Of a DNA stretch of 64,000 bases, positions 48,809-58,934 are shown piece by piece; positions within the stretch are counted from its first letter, which is position 1; each line of letters begins with the position of its first letter. The stretch comes from Galerina marginata (lineage: Eukaryota; Basidiomycota; Agaricomycetes; Agaricales; Galerinaceae). The notes under the pieces were generated by a model. The model saw nothing but the letters and a program-made list of their open reading frames with translations, was not told the DNA's origin and ran no database searches. A program made the position numbers and the translations under genes. The stretch covers positions 496,001 through 560,000 of the forward strand of contig JAECYW010000004.1 of NCBI GenBank assembly GCA_023014335.1, read 5' to 3'.

Positions 48809-50406
48809 CTATAAAACTCCCTTTTCGTCTATCACAAGCTCAGAGGCTTCCTTGACCATTCCCTCCTTCTGTGTCATAGCAGCGACGGTTCCAGTTTCGG
48901 TACTTGCATTATCCGAGTTACTGACAATATCGGTTTCTAACCCTGAATTGTTCTTTTCCTCGTGTAATATGGCGAGTTCCATGAGAATGGCACTAATCCG
49001 CCATAAGCAAAGGGTATTTTAGTAGGTCCTCAATAACGCATTTTTACAGCTGTTTGAAGTGTTGATGGCACTCGAAGATAATTTTTGATGTATTCCAAAT
49101 AAATAACTTAGCCAAATTTTGCGTCACGTCTGCCCGGAAACTTGTGTTCCAGCACCTCTCCCCTTTCCCCCCTTCCCAGACACATTAGACGAGGTATTGG
49201 GTGTATTTATAAGTATATTTTACTGTTTACTGATCCTCAAAATCTCGTCTTTCTTTCACTGCGGCGTCACTACAGCACTTTTTGTGCTTGATGCCGTACT
49301 GAATGCCTTATTCCACTTCTGTGAGCTTGTAGGCCTTATTTTACTGATATACTGCTGATACAATGACCAGAGATAACACAGGATAACTCTGAAGATCTTT
49401 TTATGTGGTTAGATTCATCAGGAATTGAGAATAGAGCCATTTGGCGGAGACGGACGTCAAATTTTCGCTAAGTCATTAATTTGGAATACAACGAAAAAGA
49501 TGATCGAGTGCCATCACTTCTGCAAACAGCTGTAAAGAAATACGCACCAGAGGATATTGAACACGACCGCGATCCACATCAAGACGAGCCAAACTATGTT
49601 TTGCGCCCATGAGCGATATTCTGTCCACGCAGAAAGGTCATTTGAGGGACTCAAACAACCAGAAGGATGTACTAGTTACTGAATGGCGGACGGAAGTACA
49701 GCGCCGTCAATTGTTGTGCAGTAGCAGTATCCACACCTGAAATAGTCGCTGTGCGGGTCGCTACCACAACCTACATGATCGTAAGATCCGAGCTAATCAG
49801 AAAAGAGCAAGACGTTACTTACCTGTACTCAGAACAACTGTAGCCAGCATGCCGACTGTGATTCCGCGCATCGACCACTTTTTGATGGTGGTATACCTCC
49901 TCGGGAACCTCTTCCCGGGCCAGAATAAGAGAAGGAAATATTCGATATTCAACAACAGGAGGAGGATGGTCGGAAAGGTCATGCTGAGAATGACAGAGGC
50001 CGTGATATCGCTGTTGTGAACATGCGCGGCATGCATACTGAACTTGGAAATGTTGGACCGAAGGAACTTGTATTTGAACATGCAGTACGTGGCAGCGCCC
50101 TAAGATGGGATGAATTTCCAGAAACTAACTGAAACAAGAACCGTACCTGGGCAGCCATCCCAATGAGCATAGTGGCCTGGATATTGAGGTTTTAAGCAGG
50201 GGATGTTGTTCGAGTTCCGAATGATCGACGAACCGTATATATCACTTAAACAACAGCCCTATTAGCAACCGATAGAGCTGAACGAGAAGTCGAAGTATTC
50301 ACCTAATCTCTGAGGACGGAGGTACCATTGGCGGTCAAACATTGCTTCTCGAGTGAATGCATGCCATTTGACTGGCGAGAGGTCTACGTTGGAAAGAAAA
50401 CCCATA
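48809..50406 (-). CDS. Small multi-pass membrane protein, unknown function
   Basis: From ATG 50406 the reading is MGFLSNVDLSPVKWHAFTRE, then after introns ATMLIGMAAQGAATYCMFKY, SDITASVILSMTFPTILLLL, NIEYFLLLFWPGKRF and WSMRGITVGMLATVVLSTG, and later WAQNIVWLVLMWIAVVFNIL. A polar C-terminal tail begins MELAILHEEKNNSG and ends VIDEKGVL with a stop at 48809. Four hydrophobic helices with short loops suggest a small membrane protein of the kind common in basidiomycetes; no family name can be given. The middle of the gene contains the long inverted repeat at 49023-49560, which disturbs the exon order. The exact last junctions are uncertain. Confidence 0.52.
49023..49560. repeat. Inverted repeat with about 115-bp arms
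   Basis: The left arm 49023-49138, read forward, matches the reverse complement of the right arm 49441-49560 at roughly three quarters of positions. The best blocks are ttacagctgtttg, gatggcactcga and tgtattccaaat. The intervening 300 nt show no internal symmetry. No clear target-site duplication was found. The right arm overlaps coding sequence of the minus-strand membrane protein (around VVFNILW). Confidence 0.65.
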
Positions 50407-51205
50407 CTTGATCCTTGACTGATGTAACGAAAGAGGGAGGGAGGAGGATGGGAGGAGGAGGCTAGAATGAAAAGCTGTAAGTACTCAATTCACGTACGAC
50501 TTCGACTCTTCCTCGTGGGCAATTTCGAACTGCGGGGAATGACAGCATGTCTATTTGTATGAGTGTTGAGGGAGACGGGCTGTTTAATTCCAGGACGATC
50601 TAAAACAGTCTTCATGTCTTCCAGTTATTTGTGTTCATGGGAGAGACGAACATAGATCGGCACCCTATTGGTTGAATTCGTGGCATTGGGATCAAAATCA
50701 TTCAACACGGTGCACAATGTGATTTCAAGACCTCGAAAGTCGAAACCCTCCGAGGAAGGATAAGTACATACTTCCCAGAACCTTTTCTCTGCTTTCCACG
50801 GGGGCCGCAGGGAGCGCCAAGATTCCGAGAACCTTATAAGCTTATAAGTACCTCAAAAGTTTGAAGACTTACTTGGTTTCCGAGATCCCCAAGCCATGGA
50901 CAGAAAACGTACCGAATAAGCGATGAGTTGAGATATCAATTAGATGTCATGCATTCGAATTGACTTGGAAGATGGAAGGCCGATCCGGTGATGGTGTGAT
51001 TGGAGGGTTCAAAGCCGTGTTTGGTTTGGGCATCCGAATGCAACATCGTCTCACCCAAACATCATGTTTCGACGTTCGACATTCAACGTTCAACGTTCAA
51101 CGTTCAACATTCAACATTCAACACTCGGAACCCCTTCGTCAACGTCTTCCATCGACCTACTAAGTAAGGACTTCCATGATCAAGTAGAGACTGGATTATA
51201 AACCC
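50407..51205. other. Promoter region between divergent genes
   Basis: About 800 nt between the small membrane protein (-) and F-box gene C (+). It holds the short direct repeat array at about 51072-51123 and otherwise nothing recognisable. Confidence 0.4.
51072..51123 (+). repeat. Short tandem array of an ATTCAACGTTC-like unit
   Basis: Five to six back-to-back copies of cattcaa or cgttcaa lie about 85-135 nt before the F-box gene C start. The same words (ttcaacgttgaac) recur in dispersed form near 44890. Confidence 0.6.
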
Positions 51206-52552
51206 ATGGAGGATAAAGTGATGGAAAATTACATTTCCACCTCAAGAACTCATATCAATGACCTTCCACTCGACATTCTGGCGATCGTCTTCGAATACGC
51301 AGTCCAAAGATACCACCATGTCGATAACGAACTTCAGGAACTCCCGTACTCACCTCCGATGGCCTCCCGGGCCCCATTAAATCTTGCAGGAGTCTGCTGC
51401 TCCTGGCGGGATTTCACCATTTCCTTGCCCTCGTTATGGTCAAGGATTCGTGCAGAACGGCAAGAACTGTCGCGACCATCCCCGGCGATACTACAATTGT
51501 TCCTCGAACGATCACGCCCAATGCCCCTGCACCTCGTAATTAAAACCAATAACAGAGGCGCGAGTGCTCATGACAAATATGAAGCGGAGGCGCTTGACAC
51601 GTTCAAAGCCCACATGCAACGCTGGAAGACCTTCTCCATTAGCGGGGATGCTAACTTGCTGGCGCAACTTGCCAGACTTCTCGATGAGGCGGGCGAAAAC
51701 CTGCCTCCTCTTGAATGCTTCGAAATTGACTACATAGGAAGTATCTCCCCAACCCTTGACGATAAAATCTTCTCCTATGTCAGTAAGATCCCGAGTTTAC
51801 GCGGACTATTCTTGATGATTGCACACCGGGAGAGGTTCTCGTCTTATATTCCATGGTCACAACTCCATATCGTCTCATGTCGAAACCACTCAACCTCATC
51901 GTATGCTTCATGCTTAGAGCTCCTTACCAAGTGCCTTTCGGCACAGACTTTCACCTTTCGCGGCGGGCTGCCTTCACTTTCAATCCGGAACTTCCTTCTT
52001 CAGAACCTACATATCACTCTTTCTAGCCTTATCGCTCTCACACTTTCCTCATCATGCGATCCGTTAGGAATCCTTCACCATTGCGTCTTCCCATCCCTTC
52101 GTACCCTTGATATCGAAATCCCTAGAATCGCTGTCCCGGCCATTAACCCTATAAGCCACAACGCCGCCACCTTGGAATCATTTTTCGTCGCCTCGAACGC
52201 TCCTCTCACCCTGCTGATAATTAGGGCCGACTTTACGTTTACGAGTAAGCACTTCGTCTCATTCCTCTCAAGCCCAAGGGTGCGCTCAATCCCTCGCGTG
52301 GAACTTTGGGCACCGAGCGCGAAAAGCATGATGTTACATATAATCGATAGCCTTCAAGATGCAGGAACATTATTCCCCCGGCTGATGTTGTGGGGCCACA
52401 GAAAGACTATTCCATTCGGTCGCGTCTTCCAGGGTGTCATTGTTGGATGGATAGATAATGAATCTGATATTCGGGATCTCCAGGAAGCTGGTGACTTTTG
52501 GTATTGGTATCAAGGGGGTAGGGTCACACTCGTTCGACCTGTGGTGTATTAG
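51206..52552 (+). CDS. F-box protein C, intact 448-residue frame
   Basis: A single uninterrupted frame from ATG 51206 to the stop at 52550-52552. The F-box is near the N terminus: INDLPLDILAIVFEYAVQRY, then LNLAGVCCSWRDFTISLPSL and WSRIRAERQELSRPSPA. The next segment LQLFLERSRPMPLHLVI is the usual start of the leucine-rich region in Agaricomycete F-box proteins. Irregular LRRs follow, e.g. IPSLRGLFLMIAHRER and FPSLRTLDIEIPRI, with a C terminus WYWYQGGRVTLVRPVVY. It is expected to pair with Skp1 in an SCF ubiquitin ligase; target unknown. Lack of introns and of frame errors contrasts with its F-box neighbours. A possible alternative start is the Met at codon 6. Confidence 0.8.
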   Translation: MEDKVMENYISTSRTHINDLPLDILAIVFEYAVQRYHHVDNELQELPYSPPMASRAPLNLAGVCCSWRDFTISLPSLWSRIRAERQELSRPSPAILQLFLERSRPMPLHLVIKTNNRGASAHDKYEAEALDTFKAHMQRWKTFSISGDANLLAQLARLLDEAGENLPPLECFEIDYIGSISPTLDDKIFSYVSKIPSLRGLFLMIAHRERFSSYIPWSQLHIVSCRNHSTSSYASCLELLTKCLSAQTFTFRGGLPSLSIRNFLLQNLHITLSSLIALTLSSSCDPLGILHHCVFPSLRTLDIEIPRIAVPAINPISHNAATLESFFVASNAPLTLLIIRADFTFTSKHFVSFLSSPRVRSIPRVELWAPSAKSMMLHIIDSLQDAGTLFPRLMLWGHRKTIPFGRVFQGVIVGWIDNESDIRDLQEAGDFWYWYQGGRVTLVRPVVY

Positions 52553-52893
52553 AAAAAGAACCGCGTGAACAGAAGGGCAGAGATGGAAAGTGGGATTGGG
52601 AGAAAGTGGAGGTGGAGGTCAGGGATAAGTAAGTCTAATCGAGGATTTAGTCGTTTGGTCTTTCGACATGGTTTCTCGTACTAAGCACGGGTCGCTTTGG
52701 AAATGCTTTTTCTGTAACTTTATAGACCTTAGTAGCCATTCCGATATCAGATTATACTTCGTCTATGGGCTTGCAAGGTCCACTGCTCTTTCCACGTCAA
52801 CGAACCAGGAGCAATATTTATCCCGGCCCGGACAACATCACCACAATCGCGCCCTCTGCCCAGGCTTGATCTCTTTCATGATCTGCATGAGAG
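52553..52893. other. Promoter of F-box gene D, upstream part of the duplication
   Basis: From about 52630 onward this sequence is the first copy of a tandem duplication; the same upstream words (tttcgac, gggtcgctttg) recur near 54735-54765. No separate gene was seen. Confidence 0.5.
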
Positions 52894-54465
52894 ATGACCA
52901 CAGTGCGTGTTTCCTTCTTTTACAATGCGAGTAATCATACTTCCTCCATTCAAGTCTGCTCCGATTCTCAAACTGCATGATGATATTCTCTGGAGAATCT
53001 GTGCTGAGTTTACCTGCCACAATAATTGGCGGGTGCCTCGCATGACCATCCTACGATATACCTCTCAAGTCTGCACTTCCTGGAGGAGATTTGTTCTCTC
53101 CGCCTCTTCTCTCTGGGGCAATATCCTCGACATAGATAGCCTGTCGCAGAAAACTCATGACTGGAGAGAGGAGGTAATGAGCCGGACAGGGCAATCGCCT
53201 CTTTGCGTTCAAGGCCAAGTCGATGGTGGAGACGCGCAAGAAGAGTTTTTAATCGCAATCTTAATGTCGCATCGGGCCAGGGTACGAAGGTGGGACTTAG
53301 GATTGGGGTCCAATATTTCTACCAGGGCCAAGGAGATGATTGAATGGGCATTCCAAAAGCCGGCACTGCGCCTCGAGTACTTTGAAATCCGCTTTGAAAA
53401 AGGCCCGTCTCGCCTTTGGTCAAAAAAGTTTCGTCTATTTTCGGATACTGCGCCTTCCCTGCGCCACCTTTCCGCTTTCAGTTTTCGAATTCAACCTCAA
53501 ACCTTGCTGTCTTCCACGGCAATGCGTACCCTACATTTCTCTGGGACCAATTCATTCACGGCGCCAGAGATTCTGAGGGCGCTCTCGTGCATGCCGCTCC
53601 TTAGGACATTGGCGATTCTTCCTGGACAAAACGAAGTGGACTTGCCTCCGACTCGAGAAGTTCAAGACCTGCAAATGGTTTCCCTACCGCACCTCTTAGA
53701 CATCAACATAGATGCAGGCGACGCGGCTAGGAAGTATCTAACCATCCTGGACCACATTGTTATGGAACCTACAGGTTCGAATTTCACTTCCAAACCAACC
53801 GCGTCTTCCCTTACCCGGCCGATATCGCCACCGGCCAAAGGGTCCTGCAAACCTATTTTCCGTTATCGATAGACGGTAAAAAACTGAAAGAACTCAGTTT
53901 GGTGATGGATAACAGATTCATCCTCATATCTGTGAACTTTTCTTTCAGTTTCGCAATGGAGTTCCTTCAAGTTATTGCCGACCCTTCGGTATTTCTTCAA
54001 TCAATATTTCCAGTTTCTTTCAACGAGGTTACGCGCTTCGGGCTCAATTTAACCGATGATGTAGTGGCACCAGCCATTGCGAATCTGCTTCCCATCATTT
54101 CAACGCTAACTTCGGTAGAAACACTGGTTATCTCTGATAACACCCTTCCATTTATCCTTTCCCTGCCACCGACCTTCGTGGATGGCACTGTCCTATTACC
54201 GCATTTGAAAAGCCTCCAACTTGACTATTTCAATGTTGAGCACGACTTGGCTCGTGTCATCCAATTTCTGTCTCAGAGAGTTGCGCTCGGGTTACCCATG
54301 GAGGTTCTCTATCTGGGGTGGGCTTCTGGTGGAGTTCATGATCGGGACCTAGAACGACTGGACCAGTTTACAGGTTTGAGAGTGAAATGGAGCGAAGGAG
54401 GGCATGCAAAGCTGCAGCCGCGGGAGTATTTCTGTGTTAGCAGGAGTCGTGCCAATGTAACCTGA
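52894..54465 (+). CDS. F-box-like protein D (first tandem copy)
   Basis: Start ATG 52894; after three codons (MTT) a 52-nt intron (52903-52954) leads to SAPILKLHDDILWRICAEFT, an F-box-like first helix, and SQVCTSWRRFVLSASSLWGN. Leucine-rich segments follow, such as RLEYFEIRFEKG, LSSTAMRTLHFSGTN and LRALSCMPLLRTLAILPG. The frame breaks near 53773, just after LDHIVMEP, where the sibling copy reads through. It resumes as FSFAMEFLQVIADPSVFLQS, LLPIISTLTSVETLVISDN and HDLARVIQFLSQRVALGLPM, ending RSRANVT. The start is chosen because both copies share ATG-ACN-ACA followed by the same donor. Likely an SCF adaptor if the break is an artefact. Confidence 0.73.
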
Positions 54466-54978
54466 TCACTTGCATGTAGGATTCGTTCGAGAGGAAGTTG
54501 CAGCAGTTCATATTTTTGTTCCTTCTTGATCATTCCTTGGAAAATCTCCATGTGCACGTCCCCTTCTCTATTTGCCTTTCCTAACCATATTTTAGAAAAT
54601 TGTCATCATGGCGGGATCGAATCTTTACCGGTGTGAGGGCGGGGTTCGCGTGATACTGGCGGGGATAGGGAGTGGGAAAGGGCGGGCATGAGTTGGCCTA
54701 GTAGAGTCTAAGGATTTGGTCTTTTAGTCTTTCGACCCAGTTTCTTGTACTGAGCATGGGTCGCTTTGCAGATGCCTTTTTCCGTAGCTTCATAGTAGCC
54801 ATTCCGCAACCTAATAAACAATTTGTTTGCAAGCTTGCGAGCTCCACTGCTTTTTCTACGTCAACTCTGATTCACAACCCGGCCCGGAGGCATCACCGGA
54901 GAAGCTCGGGGACGTCGCACTGGAGCTCACCTCACCACCACATTCTTCTACTAATCTCCTCCCCAACCTGCAGGAGAG
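54466..54978. other. Spacer between tandem F-box copies
   Basis: About 510 nt. The 3' half repeats the upstream region of F-box gene D, marking the duplication boundary near 54705. Nothing else was seen. Confidence 0.5.
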
Positions 54979-56559
54979 ATGACAACAGTACGTGTTCCTT
55001 TCGTTTACAATGCAAGTAGTGATACTTTCCTCCATTCTAGTCAGCTCCGATCCTCAAACTGCATGACGATATCCTCTGGAGAATCTGTGACGAGCTTACC
55101 TGCCATAATACTGTGCTGGTGCCTCGCATGACCACCCTACGCTACTTTTCTCAAGTCTGCACTTCCTGGAGGAGGTTTGTCCTTTCCGCCTCTTCACTCT
55201 GGGGCAGTATCCTCGACATAGACGGGCTGTCGCAGAAAAGTCATGACTGGAGAGAGGAGGTAATGAGCCGAACAGGACAATCGCCCCTTTGCATTGAAGG
55301 CTACGTTGAGGGCGGAGGCGTGCGAGAGGAATTTGTTATCATGATCCTAATGTCGCACAGGGCCAGGATACGGCACTGGAAACTAAGATTTGGACCCAAC
55401 CTCTCCAACAGGGCGGAGGAGATGATTGAATGGGCATTCCAAAAGCCGGCGCCGCGTCTCGAGTACTTTGAAATCGACTTTGCAAAACACCCATCTCGCT
55501 TTTTATCAAAAAAGTTTCGTCTGTTCGCGGATAATGCGCCTTCCCTGCGACACTTTTCCACTTTTTATTTTCCAATTCGACCTCAAACCTTGCTGTCTTC
55601 CAAGGCAATGAGTACCCTACATTTCTCTGGGACAAATTCATTCGCCGCGCCAGAGCTTCTGAGGGTGCTCTCGTGTATGCCGCTCCTTCGCACATTGGAG
55701 ATCATTTCTGATGACGACGAAGTGGACCTGCCACCAACTCAAGAAGTTCAAGACATGCAAATGGTCGTTTTGCCGCAGCTTTTAGACCTCAAAATAGACG
55801 CAGGAGAGGCGGCTAGGAAGTATCTAACCATCCTGGATCACCTCGTTATGGAACCCAGATTCAATTTTCACTTCCGATCCAGCCGCGTCTTCCCTTACCA
55901 ATCCGTTATTGCCACCGGCCGAAGGGTCCTTCAAAATTATTTTCCACTATCGATAGACGATGAAGAACCTGAAGAACTTAAATTGCTGATGGATAACTGC
56001 CTCATCTTCATATCTGCGAGATCACTTCCTTCCTTCAGTTTCACAATGGAGTTTCTTGAACATATCGCCGACCCTTCGATATTTCTTCAATCAATATCCT
56101 CCGTTTCTTTTGATGGGGTTACGAGCTTTGAGCTCCATTTCATTGACAATGTAGTGGCCCCAGCCATTACAAATCTGCTTCCCATCATATCAACACTAAC
56201 TTCGGTCGAAACTCTAGATATTTCTGATCACACCCTTCCATTTATCCTTTCCTTGCAGCCGACCCTGGCGAATGGCACTGTCCTATTACCGTGTTTACAA
56301 CGCCTCGTACTTGACAGGTTTCGATGTTAAACAGGACTTGGCTAATGTCATCCAATTTCTCTCCCAAAGAGTCGCACTTGGGTTACCGATGGAGGAACTC
56401 GATTTTGGGTGGTCTATTTGCGAAATTGATGATCAGGACCTCGAAAGATTGGGCCAGTTTACAGGTTTGAAAGTGATATGGTGTGATGGTGACCTTTCCA
56501 GGTCACAGCGGCGGGAGCATGTTTGTGCGGCAAGTGGGCTTCCTTCGGGAGGATATTAG
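54979..56559 (+). CDS. F-box-like protein E (second tandem copy)
   Basis: ATG 54979 gives MTT, a 53-nt intron (54988-55040), then SAPILKLHDDILWRICDELT and SQVCTSWRRFVLSASSLWGS, parallel to gene D. The leucine-rich body is uninterrupted through RLEYFEIDFAKH, LLRTLEIISDDDEVDLPP and RSSRVFPYQSVIATGRRVLQ, the stretch that is broken in gene D, up to LQRLVLDRF. There one extra base (about 56313) shifts the frame and creates a stop. The correct frame continues GFDVKQDLANVIQFLSQRVA and ends SGLPSGGY at 56559. Copies D and E align over their whole length, with broad similarity at both DNA and protein level, and each has its own single break. Confidence 0.75.
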
Positions 56560-57397
56560 ATTTGTAACGCTGATTCCTTTGCTCAGGCCTCGGGAACACT
56601 GCTTCTCATGATGGATGTTCTTCAATAGTGTGAGACGTCAAGGTATCAGATTCATATATCATCATATTGTCATGCATCAATCGCAGACTATCATGAACCT
56701 CAGCTGTCATGCATGTCATGTGCTAGAATTCAGACGTTCGCAGGAAGGCAAGCCGATCTCACTGAGGTTTTCGTTCCCAATCCGTTGGGCATGGCGATTT
56801 CCTTTTGAGCAATCTCTCGCTCATTATGATCAACCTGCCTTCTGTGCCAATTTGCGAGACCGTTTGGCCCTGCTTCAGGATTCTCTGGACCTCAGAAAGC
56901 TAGTGTATTCTCAATGAGCTTACCTGTACTCCATCTCCATATGAACAGGTTACCTCGTGTGTTCATTTAATTTTAATCATATTGTCCTATATTTATAAGT
57001 CCTGTTTCCATAACACAATATCGCCCAGTCCTTCAACAGCGATCCACAGCTGTGGTACTGGGTCATAAATTAACACATATGTGTACTATAAATGGTCCTC
57101 GAGCCTCAGTGTTAGCAACCACCGCATGGTACCATATGGGGTGGTCTGCTGATTTGTGAGTCATTCATTTCAGGGCATCGATATCAGTTCAAAGTTGTAA
57201 CTACATGTTTTGACAGGAATATTTATAAATACGATTTACTGCGCAACTGAGCAATTTTAATGTCTGAAAATCCAGGTCCTCTAGAAGGCTATTAAAAATA
57301 TTAAACAGCTTTGAAGCCACTAGAATCTACGATCGACTTTGGGGGTGAATGACCGATAGCCTTGGCAAAAAATTCAGACAACGAAATACAGCCTTTT
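56560..57397. other. Intergenic spacer
   Basis: About 840 nt. A 100-codon + frame at 56615-56917 (ending LALLQDSLDLRKLVYSQ) starts with ATG but resembles nothing and lies in the 3' flank of the F-box pair. The rest is A/T-rich without features. Confidence 0.4.
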
Positions 57398-57916
57398 CTA
57401 AAACAAGCCCATCACCTGCATCGCTATTTTCTTTAGGGTGAAGTTGAGCAGTCTTTCCATCAAAAAGTGCCTAAAAGTACGTCCAGCCTGCATTGACCTT
57501 ACTCTTCCTCCAAGCACCGTCAGCCCGACCGCACACACGACAACTGCTCCAACCGTCATAACTGACCAGCCTGGACGTTTCAACCAAGGCGCCCACAGCC
57601 CTCCTGGGCCAGTAGCACGAGCCAGAAGCACAGTCTGGTCGGGCGCACGGTAGACCTGATTAACATGCCCAATAGCTATGTAGACGGTCGCGAGTCAACA
57701 TGTAGATCAAATCAACGTGCACAGGAAAAACCACTCACTATTCGCGGAAAAAAATTGGGCGTTCTTGATCTCGCATTTTATGATGTTGTGTGACCTTTTA
57801 TTGGAAGTGTTGATGGACGAGCCGAATATATTAAGGTTGTCAGCGATCTTATCGCCAAACATTCTGGTGCGGCGCGTATTACGTAGCGGAGAGGTTCGTT
57901 GGCCAGCGTGGTACAT
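57398..57916 (-). CDS. Small protein with one C-terminal-half membrane helix
   Basis: Two exons are plausible on minus. The first starts at ATG 57916 (MYHAGQRTSPLRNTRRTRMF) and continues GDKIADNLNIFGSSINTSNK to an exon end near SAN. The second has VYRAPDQTVLLARATGPGGL, WAPWLKRPGWS, a hydrophobic helix VMTVGAVVVCAVGLTVLGG, and RTFRHFLMERLLNFTLKKI near the stop at 57398. A basic, Arg-rich N terminus plus a single helix would suit a small mitochondrial or endomembrane protein, but I do not recognise the family and the join is not proven. An alternative start is the second Met (MFGDKI). Confidence 0.4.
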
Positions 57917-58934
57917 GCTCGCTCTTGTAGGATTGGGGGAAGGGATGTCCTGGCCAACTGTAATAAAAAGCTGTCGTTTTTATAGTGCAGTAAGTAACAC
58001 AAGAACCAGAGCTGGTATTCCATTTTTCATTGCGGAGAATTGCCGGAGCGCGCTGCGACTCTGCGAGTCTAAGCGCGATAATTACTCCCAGAAAAGCGAA
58101 GACCAGTACTCTATAATGTCAGATCACATGAACCTGTGAAATCTTATAGAAGTCAGGAAATGAACGAGTTGATTTGGCCCGAGTTCCAGCCATTTTCATA
58201 ACGATAGGCCCCTTTGATTCCTGCTTGTTTATACCATTGTTTGGTCCTATCTGAAAATCTGGTTAAAAAGAAGGGCATTCCGACCACGGCAAACTCAAAT
58301 TCAGGCATTCGAAGTCTTGCCGTCCTTTCGGTTGCCTTTCGGAAGGGAAAAGAAGCGTCGTAACAACCAAACATCTTATAAACAAGCGGGAATCATGGGG
58401 GCCTATCGTTATGAAACTGGCTGTCATTTCCTCCACGGCATCCAGCCAGAGAAGTGGTATGTACCCGTGGGCATATTGAAACCTTAATTACCAACTGATG
58501 CTGGGTAAGTAAAGGCGGTTTTGGGAAAAGAGGAGTCTGAAACTCAAGAGTTCGGCATGATGGGCCAGAACCAAAGGGTACTCCCTAACAAAAGTGCTTA
58601 CGAAAATTAAGCCCATCATTATCAACAAGTTAATAAGATGAGATCTCGAGAGGGGAATAAGGGCAGATCAAAAAGCGCGAAGAACGAATGTAAGATTCCC
58701 AAAAGAATATGACAGATAACACATGTGCACGCAGCCGTCGTCAAAGAAAATACCATAAAAATCATGTCACGTTCGTAAAGAAAAGGAGGAAAGGCGGGGA
58801 GGGTATCGTCATCAGTGGTCGTAGCAGTCATAAACAATGAAAGAATATGAAAGTGCCATCAGCAGAAACAGAAAAATAAAACCATCCAAGCCCTCCTCCT
58901 CCTCCTCCTCCTCCTCCTCCTCCTCCTCCTCATA
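57917..58934. other. Intergenic spacer
   Basis: About 1 kb; it ends with the CCT triplet run at about 58891-58930. Short frames on minus (58153-58374, 58622-58837) are unsupported. Confidence 0.4.
58891..58930 (+). repeat. CCT triplet microsatellite
   Basis: About thirteen CCT/CTC units in a row, immediately beyond the stop codon of the minus-strand coiled-coil protein, so probably in its 3' UTR (AGG repeats in the transcript). Confidence 0.9.
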
